Source of the DNA: Acidaminobacter sp.
Lineage (GTDB): Bacteria; Bacillota; Clostridia; Peptostreptococcales; Acidaminobacteraceae
Assembly: GCF_030247605.1 (NCBI RefSeq)
Contig: NZ_JAOTSB010000025.1
Span: 1-37,971, forward strand
DNA length: 37,971 nt
Reading direction: 5' to 3'
Below, piece by piece: positions 27,461-36,578 of this stretch; positions within the stretch are counted from its first letter, which is position 1; each line of letters opens with the position of its first letter. The notes beneath the pieces are model-generated. The model saw only the letters and a list, made by a program, of their open reading frames with translations, searched no databases and was not told where the DNA came from. Made by a program: the position numbers and the translations under genes.

Positions 27461-27490
27461 GGTTAGAGATGGAAATCTCTAACCTGTTTT
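27461..27490 (+). terminator. Rho-independent terminator of rpmE
   Basis: GGTTAGAGAT (27461-27470) and ATCTCTAACC (27475-27484) form a perfect 10-bp stem with GGAA loop, followed by TGTTTT. Because tdk starts only 27 bases later, this may act as a partial attenuator between rpmE and the downstream genes. Confidence 0.85.
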
Positions 27491-27516
27491 ACTATTCGGG
27501 AGGTTTCTAACAGAGC

Positions 27517-28131
27517 ATGAGCAAACTGTATTTCAGATACGGCGCCATGAACTGCGGCAAGTCCACCAACTTGCTTCAGGTCGCCTACAATTACGAAGAA
27601 CGCGGCATGAGGGTGATGATCCTAAAGCCAATGACAGATATAAAAGGCGCGAATACGGTTGTGTCAAGGCTGGGATTTTCCAGAGAAGTCGATCTCTGGA
27701 TCCCGCCAGAAGCTTCCGTGATAAACGAAGTCGAAGACTGGATGGAACAGAATGGCAGAGTCGACTGTATCCTGGCGGATGAAGTTCAGTTTTTTAAAAA
27801 AGCGCAGGTGGATGATCTCTTTGAAATAGCGGTCAAAGGTGAAATTCCCGTGATTTGCTATGGCCTTAGAACCGACTTCAGAATGGAGGGGTTTGAAGGC
27901 AGCGGGCGCTTGCTGCTCCTGGCTCACAGCATCGAAGAACTCAAGACCATTTGTACCTGCGGAAAAAAAGCATTATTAAATGGAAGAAAAATTAACGGCA
28001 GATTTGTTTTCGAAGGGGAACAGGTCGCCATTGACGGCTTGGATCAAGTCGAGTATCAGTCACTTTGTCCAAAATGCTATTTTGGACTTCGGGATGCCTA
28101 TGAGCATCAAAGAAGTGAGGCGTCATTATGA
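27517..28131 (+). CDS. tdk: Thymidine kinase, type II
   Basis: 204 residues. The P-loop lies in YGAMNCGKSTNLL; the DE motif in CILADEVQFF holds the Walker B; two Cys pairs (TICTCGKKA and LCPKCYF) make the structural zinc site. It phosphorylates thymidine in the salvage pathway. The ATG is preceded by GGGAGG. Its stop overlaps the next start as ATGA, so it is coupled with the DUF1385 gene. Confidence 0.95.
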   Translation: MSKLYFRYGAMNCGKSTNLLQVAYNYEERGMRVMILKPMTDIKGANTVVSRLGFSREVDLWIPPEASVINEVEDWMEQNGRVDCILADEVQFFKKAQVDDLFEIAVKGEIPVICYGLRTDFRMEGFEGSGRLLLLAHSIEELKTICTCGKKALLNGRKINGRFVFEGEQVAIDGLDQVEYQSLCPKCYFGLRDAYEHQRSEASL

Positions 28132-29069
28132 AAAAGAACTACACGGCAATTGGCGGCCAAGCCTTGATAGAAGGCGTTATGATGAGAGGCCGCAACACAA
28201 TTGCCATTGCTGTTCGGAGACCGGATGGCGAAATAGATATCAAAGTAGAAGCTTTAAAAACAAGACCGTGGATGAAAAAAATTGGAAAAATACCAGTTCT
28301 AAGAGGATTTTTTGGCTTGATCTCTTCAATGGCTGTCGGCGTACGGGCGTTGACCTATTCTGCTGAGGTTTTTTCTGAAGCGGATGAAAGCTATGAGCCG
28401 AGTAAATTTGACCGCTGGATTATGGATAAATTTGGAGACAAAGCAGACAACATCATTGTCGGGATCTCCATGATTTTCGCTTTTGTCATGGCCTTTGTTC
28501 TGTTTGCCGCCATTCCAACGCTGACAGCCAGGTTTTTGGGGGGCTTTCTTGAGAGCACCACTGTCATGACGGTTGCGGAAGGCCTCATCAAGATTGGTGT
28601 GTTTATAGCCTATCTTTCGTTGATTTCACAGATGCGCGACATTAAGCGTGTATTCCAGTACCACGGCGCTGAGCATAAATCGATCAGCTGCCTGGAAAGC
28701 GGTCAGCCGCTGGACGTGGAACACGCAAGAATGTTTACGACCTTGCACCCGCGCTGCGGCACAAGTTTTCTTTTTATCGTGCTCGTCGTCAGCATTATTG
28801 TCTTTTCGTTTATCAGCTGGTCGAACCTCCTCATGCGCATTGTGCTTAAGGTGCTTTTACTGCCTGTCATCGCGGGCATTTCCTATGAAATTATTAAATG
28901 GGCGGGCAAAAGTGACAGCGTTCTGGTAAGGGCAGTCAGCTATCCGGGTCTGATGATGCAAAAACTCACTACCAAAGAGCCGGATGACCGTCAGCTTGAG
29001 GTCGCGCTTGCGGCACTCCACAAAGTACTTGAAATAGAAGGGGCCGAGGCGAATGTCCTCAGTTCATAG
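28128..29069 (+). CDS. DUF1385 integral membrane protein
   Basis: 313 residues, beginning YTAIGGQALIEGVMMRGRN, the highly conserved start of this family. Several hydrophobic helices (~105-130, 140-165, 207-232, 240-260) alternate with the conserved block YHGAEHKSISCLE and FTTLHPRCGTSFLF. The function is unknown. In Clostridia it is commonly located before prmC and prfA, as here, and it overlaps both neighbours (4 bases with tdk, 17 with prmC). Confidence 0.9.
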   Translation: MKKNYTAIGGQALIEGVMMRGRNTIAIAVRRPDGEIDIKVEALKTRPWMKKIGKIPVLRGFFGLISSMAVGVRALTYSAEVFSEADESYEPSKFDRWIMDKFGDKADNIIVGISMIFAFVMAFVLFAAIPTLTARFLGGFLESTTVMTVAEGLIKIGVFIAYLSLISQMRDIKRVFQYHGAEHKSISCLESGQPLDVEHARMFTTLHPRCGTSFLFIVLVVSIIVFSFISWSNLLMRIVLKVLLLPVIAGISYEIIKWAGKSDSVLVRAVSYPGLMMQKLTTKEPDDRQLEVALAALHKVLEIEGAEANVLSS

Positions 29070-29943
29070 CGCTCTTGTAACTGCTAGATCAGCGCTTTCA
29101 GCCGTTACAGACAACGCCAGTCGGGAAGCGGAAGACATGCTGTGCCATTTACTTGGCTGGGATCGTCTGAAGCTGTTCATGGAGAATCGAACGCTTCTCA
29201 ACGAAACGGCAGCTCAAAAGTTTGAGGCTATGGTCGCCAGAAGAATTGAGGGCGAACCGCTTCAATATCTGCTTGGCCATGCGGGGTTTATGGGGCTCGA
29301 TTTTCTGGTGAGACCGGGGGTGCTGATTCCGCGGCCGGATACTGAGCTGCTGGTTGAAATGGCGTTGTCACATTTGAAGGCGCTGGAACAAGCGCGACCA
29401 TCGGCAGACTTTTTTAAGGTAGCGGATCTCGGAACCGGCAGTGGCGCTATAGCGCTGTCCATTGCGCATTACAATGAAGCGTCGTCAGTGACGGCGGTCG
29501 ATCTTTCGCCCCAGGCACTTGCTGTGGCGGAAGAAAATGTAAGGCGGCTGGGTCTGGATCAGCGCGTCAGACTGATTGAGGCGGACATGTTTGACTTTCT
29601 TGCGGGTGCTGAGGCGGCGTCTTTTGACTTGATCGCCTCCAATCCCCCTTATATCCCAACCCAGGTCATTGAGTCGCTGCAAGTGGAGGTCAGAGTTCAC
29701 GAGCCGCGGCTGGCGCTGGACGGCGGACCGGATGGACTCGGGCCCTATAGGCGTCTTGCGGTCATGGCCCACAGGCCGCTAGTCAGCGGTGGGCGTCTGG
29801 TGATGGAAATTGGGCATGACCAGGCAGCGCCAGTTAAACAATTTTTGCTTGACGCAGGGGTCTGGGAAAAGGTAGAATGCATACGGGATTTGCAGGGCAA
29901 TGACCGCGTTGTGACAGCGGTAAAGAGCCGTGCAGCCGTATAA
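29053..29943 (+). CDS. prmC: Release factor glutamine methyltransferase
   Basis: 296 residues. The N-terminal helical domain is followed by a class I methyltransferase fold: VADLGTGSGAIALSIAH binds S-adenosylmethionine and ASNPPYIP (NPPY at 197-200) is the Gln-methylating motif. It methylates the GGQ glutamine of RF1/RF2, and prfA lies downstream after 144 bases. ATG 29053 overlaps the DUF1385 gene by 17 bases. Confidence 0.96.
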   Translation: MSSVHSALVTARSALSAVTDNASREAEDMLCHLLGWDRLKLFMENRTLLNETAAQKFEAMVARRIEGEPLQYLLGHAGFMGLDFLVRPGVLIPRPDTELLVEMALSHLKALEQARPSADFFKVADLGTGSGAIALSIAHYNEASSVTAVDLSPQALAVAEENVRRLGLDQRVRLIEADMFDFLAGAEAASFDLIASNPPYIPTQVIESLQVEVRVHEPRLALDGGPDGLGPYRRLAVMAHRPLVSGGRLVMEIGHDQAAPVKQFLLDAGVWEKVECIRDLQGNDRVVTAVKSRAAV

Positions 29944-30040
29944 AATAACTTTGGACCTCTGAATTATAAGTGATCCGCGCCTCGCAAGGGGCGTATACTC
30001 AATGAAAATATCCGGTGAAAGCAAATGATCCGGTGTTTGG

Positions 30041-30068
30041 AAAGTTTTGCAAAGTTCATAGAAACTTT
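30041..30068. other. Inverted repeat in the prfA leader
   Basis: AAAGTTT (30041-30047) and AAACTTT (30062-30068) are perfect inverted arms around 14 bases, just ahead of the prfA Shine-Dalgarno. The 5' leader could form a stem there. The function is unknown. Confidence 0.3.
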
Positions 30069-30087
30069 GGGAGAGGGTTTTTGAAAC

Positions 30088-31158
30088 ATGTTTGATAAAC
30101 TCGAATTTTTAGAAGAAAAATATGAAGACTTGTCGGCCAAAGTGGCTGACCCGGAAGTCATCAACGATCAGAGGCTCTGGCAGCGCTACATGAAAGAGCA
30201 CGCGGAGATTACACCAATCGTCGAAAAATACAGAGCCTACAAAATAGCTAAAAATAGTATGGCTGAAGCCAAAACCATCCTCATGGAAGAGAATGATGAG
30301 GATCTGAGGGAGCTCGCCAAAATGGAGATTTCAGAGCTGGAAGTAGAGCTGGGCGAAATTGAAGCCGAGATGCGAAAGCTTCTGATTCCAAAGGATCCCA
30401 ATGATGAGAAGAACGTCATTCTCGAGGTGCGCGCGGGCGCAGGCGGTGATGAAGCGGGTCTTTTTGCAGCAGAGCTTTTAAGGCTGTACATTCGCTTCGC
30501 TGAAAAGAAGCGCTGGAAAGTCGAAATGATGAACACCTCTGAAAGCGGCGTTGGCGGCATTCGGGAGGCGTCTGTCATGATCAAGGGAAAAGGTGCGTAC
30601 TCGCAGCTCAAATACGAAAGCGGCGTCCACAGAGTCCAGCGCGTGCCTGCGACAGAGTCTGCCGGACGGATTCATACCTCCACTGCCACGGTCGCTGTAC
30701 TGCCTGAGGTGGATGACGTCGAAGTGGATATCAACCCGAATGACCTCCGAATTGACGTTTTCCGGTCTTCGGGCAACGGCGGCCAGAGCGTCAATACGAC
30801 TGACTCTGCGGTCAGGGTCACACATTTGCCGACCGGTATGGTCGTCTCCTGCCAGGATGGCAAGTCTCAGCTCTCCAATAAGGAAAAGGCGATTCAGATC
30901 CTGAAGGCGCGACTTTATGAGTCGGAACTTTCAAAACAGAACGCCGAAATTGCCGAGGAGCGCAAAAGTCAGGTTGGCACGGGTGACAGAAGCGGCAAAA
31001 TCAGGACGTATAATTTCCCTCAGGGGCGGATTACAGATCATCGCATAGGCATGACCGTCTATAAAATTGACGCCTATATGGCAGGGGAAATAGAGGAAAT
31101 GGTGGATGCGCTGATTACCCATTATCAGGCTGAAGCCATGAAAACTATGGAAGAATAA
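30088..31158 (+). CDS. prfA: Peptide chain release factor 1
   Basis: 356 residues. The PAT tripeptide (187-189 in QRVPATES) reads UAA/UAG, so this is RF1 rather than RF2 (SPF). The GGQ motif (231-233 in [18 protein letters not shown]) triggers hydrolysis of peptidyl-tRNA; its Gln is the PrmC target. GGGAGAGGG precedes the ATG, and a terminator follows the stop. Confidence 0.98.
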   Translation: MFDKLEFLEEKYEDLSAKVADPEVINDQRLWQRYMKEHAEITPIVEKYRAYKIAKNSMAEAKTILMEENDEDLRELAKMEISELEVELGEIEAEMRKLLIPKDPNDEKNVILEVRAGAGGDEAGLFAAELLRLYIRFAEKKRWKVEMMNTSESGVGGIREASVMIKGKGAYSQLKYESGVHRVQRVPATESAGRIHTSTATVAVLPEVDDVEVDINPNDLRIDVFRSSGNGGQSVNTTDSAVRVTHLPTGMVVSCQDGKSQLSNKEKAIQILKARLYESELSKQNAEIAEERKSQVGTGDRSGKIRTYNFPQGRITDHRIGMTVYKIDAYMAGEIEEMVDALITHYQAEAMKTMEE

Positions 31159-31166
31159 ATTGAAAC

Positions 31167-31223
31167 TGCGACAGCCGGGTGGTGGCGACTCAACAAAAGC
31201 CATGACCCGCCTGTCGCATTTTT
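31167..31223 (+). terminator. Rho-independent terminator of prfA
   Basis: TGCGACAGCCGGGT (31167-31180) pairs with ACCCGCCTGTCGCA (31205-31218) apart from a 2-base internal mismatch, with a 24-base loop, followed by TTTTT. mnmH begins 28 bases after it. Confidence 0.8.
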
Positions 31224-31251
31224 GCGGTAAGTCATGAAAGCAGGTGAAAAA

Positions 31252-32310
31252 ATGAGAGAAATGTGGATTCCTTATGACCAGATCGAGGGTCGGGACCATG
31301 CCCTGGATCAGTGGCAGCTGATTGACGTCAGATCACCCGGTGAATACAGAGAAGGCACCATAGGAGAGGCCATCAACCTCCCTATTTTCGGTGACGAACT
31401 GCGGGCTGAGGTAGGAACGGCTTACAAAAAGCAGAGTGTGCTGGAAGCCAAACGCCGCGCCATAAAAGCGGTAGCTGCTCAGCTTCCGGAGCTGTACGAG
31501 CATTTTCTGTCCATTGAGGCGACGGGTCGACCAATTGCCATGTTCTGCGCCCGGGGCGGCATGCGCTCCCAAAGTTTTGCCAGTTTGCTGAGGGCTATCG
31601 GACATAATGTCTGTGTTATTGAAGGCGGTTATAAAGCGTATCGGCAATATATGCTGCAGGCGCTCCAAGAGCTGAGTGAAGCCCGGCGATTTATCGTGCT
31701 TCACGGCAATACAGGCGTTGGCAAGACGCTGATCCTCAACCGCCTGGAGGAGCAGGGGCTGGATGTCATAGACATAGAAGCCCTCGCCCATCACAGAGGT
31801 TCAATGCTCGGCCGCGTCGGACTGGAGCCCCAGCCAACGCAGAAGACCTTCGAAGATCGTCTGTACCGGGCTCTGAAGGGATCAAAGAGCGGGGACGTGT
31901 TTGTCGAGGCAGAGAGCAAGCGTCTGGGCCGCGTCAACATTGACGACGCGGTGCTTGCCGGCATGCGCAGCGGCAGACACATCTTTGTAGATGCCCCAAT
32001 GTGGTTCAGGGAGCGGGAAATTGTGAGCGAGTACACGCGTCACGAGAGCTCCAAGGCGGAGCTTCTGACGGTCATGGACAACTTCAGAAAGCACCTCGGC
32101 AATGAGACCGTGGACCAATTTGAGGCTTTGATTCAAGCGAATGATTACGGTCCGGTAGCCAGAGCACTGATGGAGCGTTATTATGATCCTAAATATGAAT
32201 ACACGTCAGTCCAGTACGACTATGACCTCAAAGTCTGGGTAGAATCCGTTGAGGACGCCGCGCAGGAAATCCACCGGTGGTATGAGCATCAGGCGGTGAC
32301 GGACAGGTGA
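31252..32310 (+). CDS. mnmH: tRNA 2-selenouridine synthase
   Basis: 352 residues from ATG 31252, chosen because AGGTGA lies 6 bases upstream; an ATG at 31234 is less well placed. The N-terminal rhodanese domain (~10-135) holds the catalytic Cys in MFCARGGMRSQS, and the C-terminal half has a P-loop (HGNTGVGKTLILN). MnmH (SelU, YbbB) geranylates and selenates 2-thiouridine at the wobble position of tRNA using selenophosphate. Its presence implies SelD elsewhere in the genome. The stop overlaps the sua5 start (GTGA), so the two tRNA-modification genes are coupled. Confidence 0.93.
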   Translation: MREMWIPYDQIEGRDHALDQWQLIDVRSPGEYREGTIGEAINLPIFGDELRAEVGTAYKKQSVLEAKRRAIKAVAAQLPELYEHFLSIEATGRPIAMFCARGGMRSQSFASLLRAIGHNVCVIEGGYKAYRQYMLQALQELSEARRFIVLHGNTGVGKTLILNRLEEQGLDVIDIEALAHHRGSMLGRVGLEPQPTQKTFEDRLYRALKGSKSGDVFVEAESKRLGRVNIDDAVLAGMRSGRHIFVDAPMWFREREIVSEYTRHESSKAELLTVMDNFRKHLGNETVDQFEALIQANDYGPVARALMERYYDPKYEYTSVQYDYDLKVWVESVEDAAQEIHRWYEHQAVTDR

Positions 32311-33419
32311 GAAATCCGGATCAAAGCGTTCAGAGCGCGTTTTTTGCCGATGGTACCGGTACTTCCAACACGCTGATCCTGGGTTCGGATACAGCGGTCA
32401 TTTCTGACGCAGAGCTCCTTCTCGCAGCGAAGCTCCTTCAAGATGGAGAAACAGTGGCCTTTCCCACGGAAACCGTCTATGGGCTGGGGGGGAATGCGCT
32501 GAAACCATCGGCTATCCGTAAAATTTTTGAGGCTAAAGGACGGCCGTCTGACAACCCTTTAATTGTACACATTGCCGACCTTGACGCTCTGAACGGCCTG
32601 GTGGCCGAGGTGTCGCCCCTGGCAGAGACGCTGATGACGGCTTTTTGGCCGGGGCCTCTGACACTGGTAATGAAGAAGAGGCCGGAGGTGCCCTCAGAGG
32701 TCACCGGCGGACTGGACACCGTTGCGGTGCGGATGCCGGTCCACGAGCTGGCGAGGCGCCTGATCCGGCTCAGCGGGGTTCCCGTGGCGGCGCCCAGTGC
32801 GAATCTGTCCGGAAAGCCGAGTCCGACCCGGTGTGAAGATGTCATCCGGGACTTGTCAGGCAGAGTGGCGTGCATCCTGTGCGGTGAACTCAGTGAAATA
32901 GGTCTGGAGTCCACAGTGGTGGATGTCACGGGAGAAGAGCCGGTCATACTCAGGCCGGGCGGGATCACCCTTGAAATGATTCGCAGCGCCGCGGGCTGCG
33001 GAAAGTATGATGAGGCGGTAGACAGGAAAATCCTCGAGGGAGAAAAGGCGCGGTCTCCCGGCATGAAGTATACGCATTATTCGCCTGATGCAGAAGTCAT
33101 TCTGTTTGAGGGAGAACCTGAAGCCGTCGCGGCTGAGATACTGAGGCGGGCTGCAGCCTATACCCTGGCCGGCAGCCGTGTTGGGATCATGACTTTTGAT
33201 GAGCGCGTTAAAATTTATGCGGACAGCGGCGAGGTCCTGTCTCTTGGCAGTCTGGAACGGCTGGATCAGGTGGCCCAGAATTTGTTTCAGACACTTCGCG
33301 CGTTTGATTCGGGCAAGATCGATGTGGTGCTCTCTGAAACCGTTGAAGACAGTGGAATTGGCAAGGCAATCATGAACAGGCTGATTAAAGCAGCCGGGTA
33401 TCGAGTGGTCCGTGTCTAA
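32307..33419 (+). CDS. sua5: L-threonylcarbamoyladenylate synthase (Sua5 type)
   Basis: 370 residues starting at GTG 32307. After an N-terminal stretch of ~35 residues comes the YrdC domain (GETVAFPTETVYGLGGNAL, KGRPSDNPLIVHI, SANLSGKPSPT) and, from about 250, the C-terminal Sua5 domain (SPGMKYTHYSPDAEVILFEG). It makes threonylcarbamoyl-AMP for the t6A37 modification of tRNA. The length is usual for the two-domain form (also called YwlC). The N-terminal ~25 residues are poorly conserved-looking, so a later start is possible. Confidence 0.94.
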   Translation: MRNPDQSVQSAFFADGTGTSNTLILGSDTAVISDAELLLAAKLLQDGETVAFPTETVYGLGGNALKPSAIRKIFEAKGRPSDNPLIVHIADLDALNGLVAEVSPLAETLMTAFWPGPLTLVMKKRPEVPSEVTGGLDTVAVRMPVHELARRLIRLSGVPVAAPSANLSGKPSPTRCEDVIRDLSGRVACILCGELSEIGLESTVVDVTGEEPVILRPGGITLEMIRSAAGCGKYDEAVDRKILEGEKARSPGMKYTHYSPDAEVILFEGEPEAVAAEILRRAAAYTLAGSRVGIMTFDERVKIYADSGEVLSLGSLERLDQVAQNLFQTLRAFDSGKIDVVLSETVEDSGIGKAIMNRLIKAAGYRVVRV

Positions 33420-33506
33420 AAGTCATAGAAAAAATCGACGCAAAATAGTGTATGATAGAATCGAAAGTGTTGTAAAAAAGTGATGAAAGGCTCAGGGGAG
33501 GAAAAC

Positions 33507-33956
33507 ATGAACATAGCTGTCGGCAGTGACCATGGCGGTTTTGAATTGAAAGTGGAAATTGTGAATTACCTGAAAGGAAAAGGCGTGAGCGTGACGGATT
33601 TTGGCACCCACTCGGCGGAGTCGGTCGACTATCCGGTTTATGGGGAGAAGGTTGCGGAAGCGGTCGTCTCAGGCGCGGCAGACCTTGGAATAGTCGTCTG
33701 CGGAACAGGCCAGGGCATTGCCATGGCGGCCAACAAGGTGAAGGGCATTCGCGCGGCGGTGGTTGCAGACACCTACAGTGCTGAAATGACAAGACTCCAC
33801 AATAATGCGAATATCCTCAGTCTAGGCGGTCGCGTCGTAGGCGCTGGACTGGCACTAAAAATTGTCGAAACCTTTATTTCCACACCTTTTGAAGGCGGGC
33901 GGCACGAGCGCAGAGTGGATTTGCTGACCTCAATAGAGGCGAAATATTCCAAGTAA
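33507..33956 (+). CDS. rpiB: Ribose-5-phosphate isomerase B
   Basis: 149 residues from ATG 33507 (MNIAVGSDHGGFELK), with AGGGGAGG 6 bases upstream; an ATG at 33483 would be too close to that signal. Conserved features are SDHGG, VVCGTGQGIAMAANKVKGIRA with the active-site Cys, and TRLHNNANILSLGGR. It interconverts ribose-5-P and ribulose-5-P. The gap to sua5 is 87 bases, with no terminator. Confidence 0.96.
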   Translation: MNIAVGSDHGGFELKVEIVNYLKGKGVSVTDFGTHSAESVDYPVYGEKVAEAVVSGAADLGIVVCGTGQGIAMAANKVKGIRAAVVADTYSAEMTRLHNNANILSLGGRVVGAGLALKIVETFISTPFEGGRHERRVDLLTSIEAKYSK

Positions 33957-33996
33957 GCGGCGCTGGAAACTAGTGCAGTTAAATTTTGTAAATAAG

Positions 33997-34011
33997 GCAG
34001 CCGGTGGCTGC
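33997..34011 (+). other. Short GC-rich hairpin in the upp leader
   Basis: GCAGCC-GGT-GGCTGC (33997-34011) is a perfect 6-bp stem with a 3-base loop, with no T-run. It lies 43 bases before upp, so it could be an attenuator element or protein-binding leader, though no PyrR site is recognised. Confidence 0.3.
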
Positions 34012-34054
34012 GTCATTGTATAGCGACATTGCCTAATTTGAGAGGAGAGTTTAA

Positions 34055-34684
34055 ATGAATAAGGTATTTGAACTAAACCATCCGCTGATTCAGCACAAGT
34101 TGACGTTGATCCGGGATAAAAACACAGGTGCCAAGGAGTTCAGAGAGCTGGTCAAAGAAGTCTCCATGCTCATGGCTTACGAAGTTACCAGGGAGCTTCC
34201 GCTTGAGGATGTTGAGGTTGAAACGCCTATCTGTGTCATGAAGGGAAAAGCGATCGCAGGCAGAAAGCTTGCCATTGTCCCTATTCTTAGAGCGGGCCTC
34301 GGCATGGTTGACGGGTTTCTGTCTCTGCTGCCGGCTGCAAAGGTGGGTCATGTTGGGCTGTACAGGGATCCCGAGACATTAAATCCTGTCGAGTATTACT
34401 GCAAACTGCCTTCGGATGTTCCGGAGCGCGATCTTCTGGTTCTCGACCCTATGCTGGCAACAGGCGGCTCTGCGCGCGCAGCCATTCGCTTCATCAAGAA
34501 CCGCGGCGCGAGAAACATCAAGCTGATCTCGATTATTTCCTGCCCGGAAGGCATTGCGGCTGTTCATAGCGAGCATCCGGACGTCGATATTTTTGTCGCA
34601 GCCATTGACGAAAAACTCAATGACCATGCGTATATTGTACCTGGTCTTGGTGATGCCGGTGACCGTCTCTTTGGCACCAAATAA
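34055..34684 (+). CDS. upp: Uracil phosphoribosyltransferase
   Basis: 209 residues. The PRPP-binding motif [18 protein letters not shown] and the ending [17 protein letters not shown] (uracil-binding and C-terminal) are diagnostic. It salvages uracil to UMP. GAGAGGAGAG precedes the ATG. A terminator follows. Position next to rpiB and a dCMP deaminase matches the common Firmicute order. Confidence 0.98.
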   Translation: MNKVFELNHPLIQHKLTLIRDKNTGAKEFRELVKEVSMLMAYEVTRELPLEDVEVETPICVMKGKAIAGRKLAIVPILRAGLGMVDGFLSLLPAAKVGHVGLYRDPETLNPVEYYCKLPSDVPERDLLVLDPMLATGGSARAAIRFIKNRGARNIKLISIISCPEGIAAVHSEHPDVDIFVAAIDEKLNDHAYIVPGLGDAGDRLFGTK

Positions 34685-34715
34685 TTGAAACTTATTAAAA
34701 ATTTGATTTTCAAGC

Positions 34716-34757
34716 AGGACAGTCCGTTGCATAAATCCAACTGCTGTCCTTTTTTTC
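34716..34757 (+). terminator. Rho-independent terminator of upp
   Basis: AGGACAG (34716-34722) with CTGTCCT (34744-34750), extended by partial pairing of CCGTTG/CAACTG inside, followed by seven T. Confidence 0.85.
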
Positions 34758-34863
34758 CATTGCGCTCAGGGCGGACTTTGAGGGCCTGGCAGCAACCGAG
34801 CTTGAATTTAGTACCAAATACCTTTTCACCTGGGGATGGATGGATTCATAGGAGGAACACCTG

Positions 34864-35352
34864 ATGGCGACAAGACGAGATAAAACCAATTATTATTTGG
34901 ATATTGCCGAGACTGTCCTCGCCAGAGGAACGTGTCTGAGACGAAATTACGGTGCAATCCTTGTCAAGAATGACGAGATCATTGCGACGGGTTATACAGG
35001 TGCGCCAAGAGGAAGATCCAATTGTACGGAACTCGGGTATTGCGAACGCATCAGGCTGGGCATTCCGAGCGGGCAGATGTATGAAAAGTGCCGTTCTGTG
35101 CATGCGGAGGCGAATGCGATCATATCAGCGGCAAGACGGGATATGATCGGAGCTGACCTCTACCTGGTCGGCATTGAAATGGATGGCGGCGGCTATGTGG
35201 CGAACGCGACTTCCTGCAGCATGTGCAAACGCCTGGTTATCAACGCCGGGATCGCCCGCGTCCTGATCCGTGATGACCGCGACCGGTTCAGAGTGTTGGA
35301 TGTGGAGCGTGAATGGGTGGAAAAGGATGACTCCCTTGGAAATGGCGCGTGA
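34864..35352 (+). CDS. dCMP deaminase-family protein
   Basis: 162 residues. The zinc site is HAEAN (in RSVHAEANAIISAARR) plus CSMC (SCSMCKRLVINAGIARVL), and RGRSNCTELGYCER is the dCMP/late-competence deaminase pattern. It would deaminate dCMP to dUMP for dTTP synthesis; relatives include ComEB. AGGAGGAAC precedes the ATG. The usual clostridial neighbours upp and wecB are on either side. Confidence 0.92.
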   Translation: MATRRDKTNYYLDIAETVLARGTCLRRNYGAILVKNDEIIATGYTGAPRGRSNCTELGYCERIRLGIPSGQMYEKCRSVHAEANAIISAARRDMIGADLYLVGIEMDGGGYVANATSCSMCKRLVINAGIARVLIRDDRDRFRVLDVEREWVEKDDSLGNGA

Positions 35353-35388
35353 CCGGTCTTTGGCATTAACGTGTCTGGAAGAAGTATG

Positions 35389-35401
35389 GTGACTTAGTCA
35401 C
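35389..35401. promoter_or_regulatory. Short inverted repeat upstream of wecA
   Basis: GTGAC-TTA-GTCAC (35389-35401) is a perfect inverted repeat, ~30 bases upstream of the predicted -35. It could be an operator. No regulator is recognised. Confidence 0.3.
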
Positions 35402-35429
35402 AATAGATTTACAAATGTAAAGGATCTCA

Positions 35430-35457
35430 TTGCAAGTCAGTCATTTCATGTTAAAAT
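35430..35457 (+). promoter_or_regulatory. Promoter of the wecA-wecB pair
   Basis: TTGCAA (35430-35435), a 16-base spacer, and TAAAAT (35452-35457) preceded by TGT (extended -10). Confidence 0.55.
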
Positions 35458-35510
35458 GAGACTGAATTTGAATGCCTGACCTGTAGCATCCGGAGGCGTT
35501 CCCTTAAGGG

Positions 35511-36578
35511 GTGTTTTTATTGTATATGTTGTTTCTGCCTTTTGTTATGTCGGTAATGATCAGTTATCTGATGACCCCTGTAGCGATCCGGGTTGCACAC
35601 GCAGTCGGGGCTATTGATGTGCCCAAAGATGAACGGAGGGTGCATTCCAAGCCCATTCCCAGATTGGGCGGCCTGGCTATTTTTATTGCGTTCATGGCAA
35701 CTTATCTGGCGTTCAATTCCATGTCCGGCATAAAAGAAATGGGACTGGTGGCTGGAGCGCTCATTATTGTCGTGACGGGTGTCTTTGATGATATGAAGCC
35801 AATTTCCGCGAAGCTCAAATTGGCTGCCCAGATTGCAGCTGCTCTGGTCCTGTTCTTCAGCGGCACGAGAATTGACTTCCTGACGAATTATTTTGGTGCG
35901 TCGGAGATGATTTATGTTGGCATGCTCAGCCTTCCAATCACGATCTTCTGGATTGTGGGCATTACAAATACGGTCAACCTGATCGACGGCCTGGATGGCC
36001 TTGCTGCAGGCATCTCAATTATTGCGGCATCATCACTGGCTTACGTCGCCATTGTCAACGGCCGCGTTGAGACAGCCCTGGTCACGGTGCTCATAGTCGG
36101 CAGCTGTCTTGGATTTCTGCCTTACAATTTTAATCCGGCAAAGATTTTCATGGGGGACACGGGTTCCCTGTTTCTGGGCTTTATGCTGGCGGCCACATCT
36201 ATTGACGGCTCGATCAAAGGTGCTACTTTTCTTGTCTTCGCAGCGCCAATTCTTGCACTGGGCTTACCAATTTTTGATACGACCTTCGCAATTCTCAGAA
36301 GATTTTTGAGCGGCAGGCCAATCATGGAAGCGGACAAAGGCCATTTGCACCATAGGCTGCTGTCACTTGGGTACCATCAGAGGACGGTTGTTCTCGCCAT
36401 GTACTTTATCAGTGTGCTGCTTGGCTTATCCGGCATCTTTCTGATCCAGGGCGCCATAGGCTCTATGACTGTAGCGCTCGCTGCGGCAGTGCTGCTCATT
36501 CTTATTCCGATCAGGCGGTCGATCAGCAGAGAACGGCTATCTGTAGAAGAAAGCGAGGAAAATTTGTGGAAAGAATAA
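35511..36578 (+). CDS. Undecaprenyl-phosphate GlcNAc-1-phosphate transferase (WecA/TagO/MraY family)
   Basis: 355 residues, about ten membrane helices. Motifs are VPKDERRVHSKPIPRLGG, NLIDGLDGLAAGIS (metal/substrate Asp), FMGDTGSLFLG and HLHHRLLSLGYHQRT, placing it with TagO/WecA (not MraY). It links GlcNAc-1-P to undecaprenyl-P, the first step of wall-polymer synthesis, which may include the secondary polymer bound by the SLH protein at 806. GTG 35511 is taken as start, but TTG 35520 has a better-placed AAGGGG (35506-35511, 8-base spacing). The 3' end overlaps wecB by 13 bases. Confidence 0.9.
   Translation: MFLLYMLFLPFVMSVMISYLMTPVAIRVAHAVGAIDVPKDERRVHSKPIPRLGGLAIFIAFMATYLAFNSMSGIKEMGLVAGALIIVVTGVFDDMKPISAKLKLAAQIAAALVLFFSGTRIDFLTNYFGASEMIYVGMLSLPITIFWIVGITNTVNLIDGLDGLAAGISIIAASSLAYVAIVNGRVETALVTVLIVGSCLGFLPYNFNPAKIFMGDTGSLFLGFMLAATSIDGSIKGATFLVFAAPILALGLPIFDTTFAILRRFLSGRPIMEADKGHLHHRLLSLGYHQRTVVLAMYFISVLLGLSGIFLIQGAIGSMTVALAAAVLLILIPIRRSISRERLSVEESEENLWKE

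Noticed and set aside
35501..35510. Palindrome CCCTTAAGGG between Shine-Dalgarno and start of the wecA-like gene as a translation switch
   Set aside because: With a loop it leaves only three G-C pairs, too weak to expect regulation.
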